Below, in pieces: positions 1 to 5,786 of a stretch of DNA of 10,571 bases (position 1 is the stretch's first letter; each line of letters begins with the position of its first letter). The translations under genes were made by a program, and so were the position numbers. The notes beneath the pieces are model-generated. The model was not told the origin of the DNA. It saw nothing but the letters and a program-made list of their open reading frames with translations, and did not search any database. Origin of the DNA: an uncultured Flavobacteriales bacterium (GTDB lineage Bacteria > Bacteroidota > Bacteroidia > Flavobacteriales_D > Sanyastnellaceae); NCBI GenBank assembly GCA_937967465.1, contig CALBSW010000014.1:1-10571 (forward strand). The letters run 5' to 3'.

Positions 1-1425
1 GCTGTATCCATTGAACAAAGTCAGCGTCCACGTTCCCAAGCCCGACAAGTCGAGCCCCGACAAGTCCAGGGTCACCCCATATGTCCCGGGCAAGGTGGTT
101 TCCCAATCTTCTGGCCAAGCGACCCCAGCGGGATCCGCACCACCACTCACATCAAAACCGCCCCACTCCACACAGTCGCCATCGGGGTCGCACAACACCA
201 CCAGCACATCCGACACCCACTCGCTGTTGTCCTGTTCGCCCGTCCAAGTCACTTCCACCTCCACTTCGTCGATGGTTCCGACGCCCCCAAAGGTGAACGT
301 CTCCGAGCCGCCCGCCTCGAGCGTGGCGCCCATGCTCCACACTGAGACGCACTCCGCGCAAGGCTCATCGGCCACAGGATAAATGCAGCTGCCGTCGTTC
401 AAGGTGGCTTCGGGGTCGTAGTTGCAGGCTGCGGCGTCGTCGCAACCCGGCACGCCCACTTCCCCATCGAGCGCTGTGTAGTCCACGGTCCAACCGATGT
501 CCTCCAAGACGCCCAGCGCCATCGGGCCCGGACTGTGAATCACCTCTCCGTTGCCGATGGCCGGCGTCATCAAGGAATGAATGGATCCCGCGGGATACGT
601 GGCCTCGTCAAAATGAGACAGGCTGGACCCCTGCTCCCACCCCGACGGCGCGTAGAGCTTGGGTGAAAAATCCCCGCTCTGGGCATTGCCCTGGATCCCG
701 GCCCAGTACAGATTGTCCCCAAGGAGGGCATCGGCGAGCTCCGAGGTTCCATTGCCGAGGTCCAACAAGGCCGCTCCATCCCCGGTGTAGACGAACTCAT
801 CGTAAATGTGGGCGAGGCTTCCATTGAGGACGTAGCCATTGAGGTCCACGCCGACATACATCGTGCCTGCAAAGCCAAGGCCATGCCCGATCTCATGCAG
901 CACGACCGACACGAGGTCATACTGGGCCAAGGGGGCATTGCCGTCCAAGCCGAAATACCAGTCCGTTCCGCTGTCAAAATTGGCCACCATGTCGGCGGCT
1001 CCAGGATCGATGTCCGAACCGACCAACTTGTCGGCCAGTGGTGAAGGATAGAGCACGTTGTTGAACGGCGCTCCGCCGAAGTTGTACCACAGCCCTGTTG
1101 CGCCAGCCGACCCGAGGGTGTTGCCGGGGAGATCCTCCCAAGTGGCGTCGATGACAATCGGCACGTCGGACGTGATCAGCGTGGACCAGATGTCCACGGC
1201 ATACTGGAAGGCCGCCTGTGCTTCCGCCGAGAACCCGGTGTAGTTCACCACGAAGGTGGCAGTCCGCTCGGCTTCCGGAAGGATGGCCGGAGGCGGAACG
1301 AAACTGGGCTGATCGCCTTCGACGGCCAGAAGAACTGCGCGTTCATTGGGAACCGACAATCCGTTGGTTTGGGCGAGCGGCCCGAGGGCCACCAAAAGGC
1401 AGAGGGACAGAAAAGCAAGGCGCAT
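1..1425 (-). CDS. Secreted zinc metalloprotease, leishmanolysin (M8)-like active site, with C-terminal P-domain-like region (3' end outside window)
   Basis: The frame is open for 475 codons from the ATG at 1425 to the left edge. It starts with a signal peptide (MRLAFLSLCLLVALGPLAQ). The catalytic core contains HEIGHGLGF (His177, Glu178, His181). The classical metzincin position for the third ligand is Gly, not His. A distant SLSHFDE (His271) followed by SLMTP (Met286) gives the order HExxHxxGF, far His, Met-turn, as in leishmanolysin-type M8 peptidases; I infer His271 as third zinc ligand. A Cys-rich module with GC at 327-328, ACNY at 333-336 and DGSC at 344-347 follows; it is common in secreted Flavobacteriales proteins. 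Residues 354-475 resemble a proprotein-convertase P-type beta domain (GTIDEVEVEVTW, LSGLGTWTLTLFNG). The protein is probably extracellular and degrades protein. A sorting domain may lie beyond the window. The protease call is firm; the exact family is less so. Confidence 0.85.
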   Translation of the reverse strand, partial: MRLAFLSLCLLVALGPLAQTNGLSVPNERAVLLAVEGDQPSFVPPPAILPEAERTATFVVNYTGFSAEAQAAFQYAVDIWSTLITSDVPIVIDATWEDLPGNTLGSAGATGLWYNFGGAPFNNVLYPSPLADKLVGSDIDPGAADMVANFDSGTDWYFGLDGNAPLAQYDLVSVVLHEIGHGLGFAGTMYVGVDLNGYVLNGSLAHIYDEFVYTGDGAALLDLGNGTSELADALLGDNLYWAGIQGNAQSGDFSPKLYAPSGWEQGSSLSHFDEATYPAGSIHSLMTPAIGNGEVIHSPGPMALGVLEDIGWTVDYTALDGEVGVPGCDDAAACNYDPEATLNDGSCIYPVADEPCAECVSVWSMGATLEAGGSETFTFGGVGTIDEVEVEVTWTGEQDNSEWVSDVLVVLCDPDGDCVEWGGFDVSGGADPAGVAWPEDWETTLPGTYGVTLDLSGLDLSGLGTWTLTLFNGYS

Positions 1426-1470
1426 GGCAGTGAATCTAAGTCCAAGCTACGCAGTTGCTACCTTGTATGC
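1426..1470. promoter_or_regulatory. Divergent promoter region between metalloprotease and peroxidase
   Basis: Only 45 bases separate the two divergent start codons, so both promoters must lie here or within the 5' coding ends. On the plus strand TACCTTGT (1459-1466) loosely resembles the Bacteroidota -7 element TAnnTTTG with two mismatches. If it were used, the peroxidase would have to start at 1489 or 1492 rather than 1471. The minus-strand candidate is listed separately. No clear -33 TTTG or TTG element is visible at the usual spacing for either gene. Confidence 0.35.
1442..1449 (-). promoter_or_regulatory. Candidate -7 promoter element (TAGCTTGG) of the metalloprotease gene
   Basis: Read on the minus strand this is TAGCTTGG, one mismatch from the Bacteroidota -7 consensus TAnnTTTG. 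Sixteen bases separate it from the ATG at 1425. The identical octamer stands exactly 16 bases upstream of the histidine kinase ATG (3345-3352), which makes a functional role more credible. No convincing -33 element is seen. Confidence 0.3.
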
Positions 1471-2616
1471 ATGTTGCGCTGTGGTTCAATGATGTGGCCC
1501 GCCACCTTGGCTTTCCTGCTCCTGCTGGGTTGTGGAAAGGTGAACGTGCAGCCCGAACCCGACATCGCCACGGTCGCCCTCCCTGACTTGCCGGATCCAC
1601 CCTTCGCCTATTCGGAGATGGCCTTTCCGGACCGGTGGCTCAATGACCCGGCCCTTCAGCTCTTCGGAGGGTTCGGAGCGGAAGTCAACATCACCGATGA
1701 TGGCGCCACCCTCGGACGCGTGTTGTTTCACGACCGCCAATTGTCCGCCGACGGATCGACATCGTGTGGAACCTGCCACCAGCAGGCCCACGCATTCGCC
1801 GACCCACGCGCGGCCTCGACCGGCATCTCCGGTGCACCCTTGCACCGCAACGCACCCGGCCTGTTCAACCTGCGGTACCAGCGCCGCATGTTCTGGGACC
1901 TTCGTGTCTTGGGCCTCGCCAATCAAGTCCTGCAGCCCATTGGCCATCCCGATGAGATGGGCATGTCCCTCGACGCCTTGCCCGACAAATTGGCCGAGTT
2001 GCCCTATTACCCTGAGCTGTTCGAAGCGGCCTTCGGGGACCCCACGATCGACCTCGACCGGATCACCGATGCCCTCGTGCAATTCCTCATGTCGATTCGG
2101 TCTCACCAAAGCCGGTATGACGAAGGCCTCGACACGGACTTCACCCAATTCACGGCCTCTGAATTGCTCGGCAAGGACGTCTTCTTCCGAAGCGATACGC
2201 GGTGCAACCAGTGCCACAGCGGCCTGAATTTCTTCGCAACCCAGCCCTTCATCAATGGCCTCGAAGTGGACTATGCAGCCATGGGAGATGGCGGCATTGG
2301 CGAATTGTCAGGGGATGCGGATGACGATGGGCGTTTCAAGACCCCGAGCCTCCGAAATGTGGGGCTGACAGCCCCCTACATGCACGACGGGCGTTTCGCC
2401 ACCCTGCGCGACGTGGTCGACTTCTACAGCGACGGCATTGAGCCCCACCCTTTTTTGGACGAACGTCTGTCTGAAAACGGATTCGGCCCGGCCGGTCAAA
2501 CGCCTTACCAACTCGAACTGACCGAGGCGGAAAGACAAGGCCTGGTGGACTTTCTCCACACCTTTTCGGACACTGCTTTTGTGGGGGACCCGGCGTTCAG
2601 CTCACCGTTTCGGTGA
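1471..2616 (+). CDS. Di-heme cytochrome c peroxidase (MauG/CcpA family), lipoprotein
   Basis: The product has 381 residues, a usual length for bacterial di-heme peroxidases, which reduce H2O2 to water using electrons from small cytochromes or other donors. There are two c-type heme sites: CGTCH (Cys99, Cys102, His103) and CNQCH (Cys245, Cys248, His249). Between them is the family-typical stretch HRNAPGLFN...FWDLR...QPIGHPDEM. TAPYMHDGRF near the C-terminus carries Met304, the expected distal ligand of the high-potential heme. The N-terminus has a lipobox (LLGC, Cys21), so the enzyme is probably lipid-anchored. No acidic surface-export signal follows the Cys, so a periplasm-facing location is inferred. 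The start at 1471 is preferred because Arg3 gives the signal peptide a positive charge; ATGs at 1489 and 1492 would give a very short uncharged signal. Its 3' end overlaps the convergent kinase gene by 20 bases. Confidence 0.93.
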   Translation: MLRCGSMMWPATLAFLLLLGCGKVNVQPEPDIATVALPDLPDPPFAYSEMAFPDRWLNDPALQLFGGFGAEVNITDDGATLGRVLFHDRQLSADGSTSCGTCHQQAHAFADPRAASTGISGAPLHRNAPGLFNLRYQRRMFWDLRVLGLANQVLQPIGHPDEMGMSLDALPDKLAELPYYPELFEAAFGDPTIDLDRITDALVQFLMSIRSHQSRYDEGLDTDFTQFTASELLGKDVFFRSDTRCNQCHSGLNFFATQPFINGLEVDYAAMGDGGIGELSGDADDDGRFKTPSLRNVGLTAPYMHDGRFATLRDVVDFYSDGIEPHPFLDERLSENGFGPAGQTPYQLELTEAERQGLVDFLHTFSDTAFVGDPAFSSPFR

Positions 2617-3328
2617 GGTCGGGAAGGGTAAACGCCACGCGGGTGCCTTCTCCCAGCCGGCTCTCAATCCAGATGTCCCCACCGTGGGACTCCACGATGT
2701 GGCGCACATGGCAAAGTCCCATGCCGAGCCCTTCACGGCCGGGCTCAAATCGTTTGAACGGATCAAAGGCCTCGATGGTCTTGCCCTCCGGCATGCCGAT
2801 GCCTTCATCGGTGACTTCGAACAGCCACCCCCCGCCGGTCCGTTCGGCCCCGACGCGCACCACAGGTGGCTCGCCCACTTTGTGATACTTGAGGGCGTTT
2901 TCAATGAGGTTTTGCAGCACAAGCCGCAGACCGATGGGACCGCAATCCACCTTGGGCATGTCGGTCACGACGAGGACATCGCCTTCCAGCCGTTGAATCA
3001 TGGAGCGGTAATCCTGCAGGATGCCGTCGATCATGCGGCCGGAGTCCACCCCCAACCGAACCGACTCGCGGCCGTGACGGGCGTGCTCCAGGAGAGCGTC
3101 CATCATGCACTCCAGACGATCCGCTGACTCGACCAACCAGTGGCGCAATCGGTCCGGGTGGACGCCGTGTTCCTCTTCTCCTTCGGCGAGGAGGCGCGCG
3201 CATTGGCCGATGTTTCGGATCGGCTCTTTCAAATCGTGGGCGACCATCAAGGCAAACTGCTTCCACCGGTGGCTGTCATCACCGGTTTCCGCATGCACTG
3301 GGTCCAAGGGGAGGCATTCGGATTTCAT
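2597..3328 (-). CDS. Soluble sensor-less histidine kinase (HisKA plus HATPase_c)
   Basis: The 243-residue protein is essentially only the kinase core. The H-box is FALMVAHDLKEPIRNI (phospho-acceptor His31). A helical dimerisation segment continues to about residue 85. The ATP-binding domain has the N-box (NLIENALKYHK, Asn144), G1 box (DEGIGMP, Asp174), F-box (FDPFKRF, 188-194) and G2 box (GLGMGL, 200-205). The HDLKEPIRNI form of the H-box is typical of kinases related to phytochrome- and PAS-linked proteins. No PAS, GAF, HAMP or membrane segment precedes it; only about 24 residues come before the H-box. It is therefore probably cytosolic and must receive its signal from a partner protein. No response regulator lies in the window. 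The gene is convergent and overlapping with the peroxidase at its 3' end. ATG 3328 is the only start that keeps the H-box intact with some leader. Confidence 0.9.
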   Translation of the reverse strand: MKSECLPLDPVHAETGDDSHRWKQFALMVAHDLKEPIRNIGQCARLLAEGEEEHGVHPDRLRHWLVESADRLECMMDALLEHARHGRESVRLGVDSGRMIDGILQDYRSMIQRLEGDVLVVTDMPKVDCGPIGLRLVLQNLIENALKYHKVGEPPVVRVGAERTGGGWLFEVTDEGIGMPEGKTIEAFDPFKRFEPGREGLGMGLCHVRHIVESHGGDIWIESRLGEGTRVAFTLPDLTETVS

Positions 3329-3344
3329 CTTGCAGGATGTGCAA

Positions 3345-3352
3345 CCAAGCTA
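3345..3352 (-). promoter_or_regulatory. Candidate -7 promoter element (TAGCTTGG) of the histidine kinase gene
   Basis: The minus strand reads TAGCTTGG, a one-mismatch fit to TAnnTTTG, ending 16 bases before the ATG at 3328. A TTGG lies 13 bases further upstream, closer than the usual -33 spacing. The same octamer at the same distance precedes the metalloprotease gene. If it is active, the kinase has its own promoter downstream of the stem-loops at 3376-3438. Confidence 0.3.
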
Positions 3353-3375
3353 CCCCGATGCACAGCCAAGAGTTC

Positions 3376-3416
3376 GCATGGGACACCAGAAATCGGCATC
3401 CGATTTCTCCCAATGC
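3376..3416 (-). terminator. Strong stem-loop in the 129-base gap between the small membrane protein and the kinase
   Basis: A perfect 9-bp inverted repeat (AGAAATCGG at 3388-3396, CCGATTTCT at 3400-3408) encloses a 3-base loop. It extends outward through GGG/CCC (3380-3382 with 3409-3411) and GCAT/ATGC (3376-3379 with 3413-3416), with a 5-base bulge at 3383-3387 and a single-base bulge at 3412. It lies 42 bases or more past the minus-strand stop codon at 3458. No T-run follows on either strand, so it could be a U-less terminator, an mRNA 3'-end stabiliser or a leader element of the kinase. The structure is seen directly; the function is inferred. Confidence 0.5.
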
Positions 3417-3438
3417 CGGGTCAGAATCCACTGACCCG
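3417..3438 (-). terminator. Second stem-loop directly abutting the first
   Basis: CGGGTCAG (3417-3424) and CTGACCCG (3431-3438) form a perfect 8-bp stem with a 6-base loop. It starts at the base following the outer stem of the neighbouring hairpin and lies 19 bases past the minus-strand stop codon at 3458. In the direction of transcription it is the first structure met after the small membrane-protein gene. No T-tract follows. The most likely role is the 3' end of that transcript, but this is unproven. Confidence 0.5.
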
Positions 3439-3457
3439 CCCAGCTAAATTCGGTGGC

Positions 3458-3817
3458 TCAGGGGCGCTCTCCGCCTGTCACCACGACGCGCTTGCGCACG
3501 ACGACTTCCGCTCCGTCTTCTCCCTCCTCGACCCACACGTTCTCTGAAGTCTCCTCCATGTTGACTTCGACCTCCATCTGGCCGTCGCGCTCCACGACCA
3601 TGACCTGTCCTCCGGGGATGGTGAAGGCCGTATCGCCTTCAAACCCGTCCTCGAGCTTCGTGACGATGACCTGAACATCCTCTCCCATCCATTCCGACCC
3701 CAAGGAATCGACGTGCATGCCTCCTGCGGGAGGCGGAGGAGGAGCAGTCACCCGTCCGAGGGCAAACCCAATCATGGTGAATGCGGCGGCGATCAAAAGG
3801 GAGGCGTTTCTGTCCAT
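3458..3817 (-). CDS. Small membrane-anchored acidic protein, unknown function
   Basis: I do not recognise a family. The 119-residue product begins MDRNASLLIAAAFTMIGFALG, one hydrophobic segment (about residues 6-21) that could be an uncleaved signal anchor. A proline run follows (26-30), then a strongly acidic domain with beta-like alternation (QVIVTKLEDGF, GQVMVVERDGQMEVEVNMEE, EVVVRKRVVV). The domain would face the periplasm if the anchor is N-in. The reading frame extends upstream to 4003, but that extension overlaps the opposite-strand patatin gene and lacks signal character, so ATG 3817 is preferred. An ACATTTTG 5 bases before this ATG, with TTTG 19 bases further upstream, is a weak promoter candidate that would give an almost leaderless transcript. 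The kinase gene follows on the same strand after 129 bases containing two hairpins. Confidence 0.6.
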   Translation of the reverse strand: MDRNASLLIAAAFTMIGFALGRVTAPPPPPAGGMHVDSLGSEWMGEDVQVIVTKLEDGFEGDTAFTIPGGQVMVVERDGQMEVEVNMEETSENVWVEEGEDGAEVVVRKRVVVTGGERP

Positions 3818-3878
3818 GGCGGCAAAATGTGACGGGGGCACCAAAACGGCAAACCCTTCGTATTTTATGTAGAGCCCC
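3818..3878. promoter_or_regulatory. Divergent promoter region between small membrane protein and patatin gene
   Basis: This 61-base gap separates two divergent starts. On the plus strand TATTTTAT (3861-3868) is the only AT-rich block and is a poor TAnnTTTG match, 10 bases before the patatin ATG. On the minus strand TTTG, a 19-base spacer and ACATTTTG resemble a -33/-7 pair with two mismatches. Neither is strong. Confidence 0.3.
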
Positions 3879-4784
3879 ATGAATCGGTCTTTGCCCTTGT
3901 CCACCACATTTGACACCCTCCTCCTCGAGGGAGGCAGTTTGCGGTGCGCCTTCACGGCGGGGGTCCTGGACGCCCTCGCAGCGGTGAACGATCGAGATTT
4001 CAAACGGGTTTATGCCGTTTCCGCCGGGGCCATGGCGGCCACCAGCTTCCTGTCCGGGCAACGCAAGCACTTCATCGACGTGGCCACTTCGGTCATCGCC
4101 AACGGGCAATTCATCCGGTTTTCCTCGGCCCTCTCCGAAGAGGGCATCATGAATTTGGCGCACCTGTTCGACCACGTCCGCCGCCACCACCCACTGGACC
4201 TGGAAGCTGCTCGGGACTTCGCCGCCAACAAGGAGGTCCGGTTCGTCACCACGGATGCGGAAACCGGCGCGGCTTGCTTCATGGACCCCACCCAAGGCGA
4301 CTGGTTGCGCATCCTGTGGGCTTCGGCCACCTTGCCGATGGTGACCCGCGGGAGAATCAAGGTTGCCGGCCGCTGGATGTTCGACGGCGGCATGTCGGAC
4401 GCCCTCCCATTGGATGCGGCGTTGGATGCCGGCGCGCAAAATCTGCTCGTCGTTCGAACCCGGCCGACCGGGATGCACATCCAGCAGAGTTGGATGGACT
4501 ACTTCGCTTCAGTCTGGCACCGCGAAAATCCTGCCATTGCAGCCTTGTACGAACATGGTCACGACCACTACAATGCCACGGTGGACCGGCTGGCCCATGG
4601 TGGTGAATCTGGACGGCGCTACCTCGAGATCGCACCGGATGCCCCGCTGAAATCCGACGGATATCGGATTCAGGTGGACAGCCTCTGGGCCGATTACCAC
4701 CATGGACTCAGCAAAGCGCTCGATTTGGTGGCCGCCCACTCGGAATTCTCCACATCGGACAACAAACGCAATCCAACCCCCTGA
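3879..4784 (+). CDS. Patatin-like phospholipase family protein (bacterial YjjU/RssA-like type)
   Basis: The 301-residue product has the full patatin fold signature in order. LLLEGGSLRCAFTAGVLDAL (residues 14-33) is the glycine-rich oxyanion loop and helix. YAVSAGAM contains the nucleophile Ser48, and FDGGMSDALP contains the catalytic Asp169 of the Ser-Asp dyad. Other conserved elements are FVTTDAETG and ILWASATLPM. Such enzymes hydrolyse acyl ester bonds of phospholipids or other lipids. There is no signal peptide, membrane segment or T9SS tail, so a cytosolic or inner-leaflet role is likely. Two departures from the textbook motifs are visible: the oxyanion loop is EGGSLRC rather than GGGxRG, and the nucleophile motif is AVSAG rather than GxSxG. 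Both are small-residue or nearby variants and activity is still plausible. The substrate cannot be told from sequence. The gene stands alone, diverging from the small membrane protein and 104 bases from the next gene. Confidence 0.88.
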   Translation: MNRSLPLSTTFDTLLLEGGSLRCAFTAGVLDALAAVNDRDFKRVYAVSAGAMAATSFLSGQRKHFIDVATSVIANGQFIRFSSALSEEGIMNLAHLFDHVRRHHPLDLEAARDFAANKEVRFVTTDAETGAACFMDPTQGDWLRILWASATLPMVTRGRIKVAGRWMFDGGMSDALPLDAALDAGAQNLLVVRTRPTGMHIQQSWMDYFASVWHRENPAIAALYEHGHDHYNATVDRLAHGGESGRRYLEIAPDAPLKSDGYRIQVDSLWADYHHGLSKALDLVAAHSEFSTSDNKRNPTP

Positions 4785-4888
4785 TTCCCATGCCCTCAGG
4801 GCGTGTTGTGAAATCGTGAAGCCCAAGTCCATCGGTGGGCGCAACTGTTTGTATCGCACTACATTCGTGTTCGATTCACAACCAAGCC
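4785..4888 (+). promoter_or_regulatory. Leader/promoter region of the lamin-tail/TonB/PLD operon with long-range inverted repeat
   Basis: This 104-base gap must hold the operon promoter. TACATTCG (4860-4867) is a one-mismatch fit to the -7 element TAnnTTTG, 21 bases before the ATG; no good -33 partner is seen, and TTTG at 4848-4851 is too close. A long-range inverted repeat, GTTGTGAAATCG (4805-4816) and CGATTCACAAC (4872-4882), pairs over 11 bp with one bulged A and ends 6 bases before the start codon. A 5-bp stem GCCCA/TGGGC (4821-4825, 4836-4840) is nested inside. I see no convincing terminator for the patatin gene. Confidence 0.4.
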
Positions 4889-5773
4889 ATGCGCAAGCTT
4901 TTCTTCCTGGCGTTCGCCGCCCTGTCCACCCAGATGCTCACCGCCCAGTGCAACGAGCTGTTCATCTCCGAATACATCGAGGGATGGTCCAACAACAAAG
5001 CCCTCGAGATCTACAATCCGACGGGCAACGCCATTGACATGACGGACTACCGTCTGGAGCGTTATTCCAACGGTGCCACGGCGGCACAGGACAACCAGAA
5101 GACCGACCTGACCGGCACCATCGAGCCCGGCGGCGTCCTCGTTTACGTCCTTGACAAGCAGGACCCCGACGGAGTTGACTTCGAGGCCCCGGTCTGGGAC
5201 GAACTCGCTGAGCAAGCCGACATCTGGCTGAACCCGGTGTACGAGGAGAACAACACCATGTACTTCAACGGCAACGACGCCATGGTGCTCCGCAAAATCT
5301 CCACCAATTCGCCCGTCGACATCTTCGGTGTCATCGGAGAAGATCCGGGCTCTGCCGGATGGGATGAGATCACCCAGAACCACACCCTCGTGCGCCGTCC
5401 GGAAGTGACGGGTGGGGACACGCAAGCCGTGGACGAATTCGACGTGCTCGCCGTGTGGGATTCCCTTGAGGTCAACACCTTCGACCAGTTGGGCTTCCAC
5501 GTGTGCGACTGCGTGACTTCCGTGGAGGAGGCCCGCACCAGCCAGGTGAAGGCCTTCCCGAACCCCTTCAACGACCGTTTGGACCTGCTCGCTGCCCAGC
5601 CCATCGCGGGTGTCGTGGTGCGCACCCTCGCCGGTGCTGAGGTCCTTCGTCCTGCTACCAACGGCCGCCGCCAGTTGCGTTTGGACCTGGCCGACCTGCC
5701 AACCGGCGCTTACCTCGTGGAGGTTCGCCTGACCGACGGCAGCGTCACGCGCCACCAGGCTGTCAAGCACTGA
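4889..5773 (+). CDS. T9SS-secreted lamin-tail-domain (LTD) protein
   Basis: The 294-residue product begins with a signal peptide (MRKLFFLAFAALSTQMLTAQ). Residues 22-190 form a lamin tail domain, recognised by the opening NELFISEYIEGWSNNKALEI, then YNPTG, MTDYRLERYSNG and later the NDAMVLRK strand. Bacterial LTDs are immunoglobulin-like modules often attached to secreted nucleases and other exported enzymes, and are thought to bind DNA, membrane or partners. Here there is no attached catalytic domain. A CDC pair and short linker lead to a T9SS type A sorting domain (220-294: AFPNPFNDRLDL ... LPTGAYLVEVRLTDGS), so the mature protein should be exported across the outer membrane and attached or released. 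The frame is open upstream to 4835, but only ATG 4889 gives a proper signal peptide. It is the first gene of a three-gene operon; the TonB receptor begins 13 bases later. A role as substrate-binding surface partner is inferred. Confidence 0.88.
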   Translation: MRKLFFLAFAALSTQMLTAQCNELFISEYIEGWSNNKALEIYNPTGNAIDMTDYRLERYSNGATAAQDNQKTDLTGTIEPGGVLVYVLDKQDPDGVDFEAPVWDELAEQADIWLNPVYEENNTMYFNGNDAMVLRKISTNSPVDIFGVIGEDPGSAGWDEITQNHTLVRRPEVTGGDTQAVDEFDVLAVWDSLEVNTFDQLGFHVCDCVTSVEEARTSQVKAFPNPFNDRLDLLAAQPIAGVVVRTLAGAEVLRPATNGRRQLRLDLADLPTGAYLVEVRLTDGSVTRHQAVKH

Positions 5774-5786
5774 TCCTGCGCTTCCC

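Noticed and set aside
570..1157. 195-residue minus-strand open frame inside the metalloprotease region
   Set aside because: It is in another frame of the same strand and is rich in Ser/Thr/Pro without motifs; the frame with signal peptide and HEIGHGLGF is the real one.
1486..2217. 243-residue minus-strand open frame opposite the peroxidase
   Set aside because: The plus strand encodes two CXXCH heme motifs and family signatures; the minus frame has none.
2579..3127. 182-residue plus-strand open frame opposite the kinase
   Set aside because: The minus frame shows all histidine-kinase boxes; this is its shadow.
3639..4478. 279-residue minus-strand open frame opposite the patatin gene
   Set aside because: It has no motif, while the plus strand has the intact patatin signatures; it also overlaps the small membrane-protein gene in a different frame.
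4792..4802. Perfect palindrome GCCCTCAGGGC shortly after the patatin stop as a possible terminator
   Set aside because: The 1-base centre cannot form a 5-bp hairpin loop, and no T-tract follows; at best a 3-bp stem remains.
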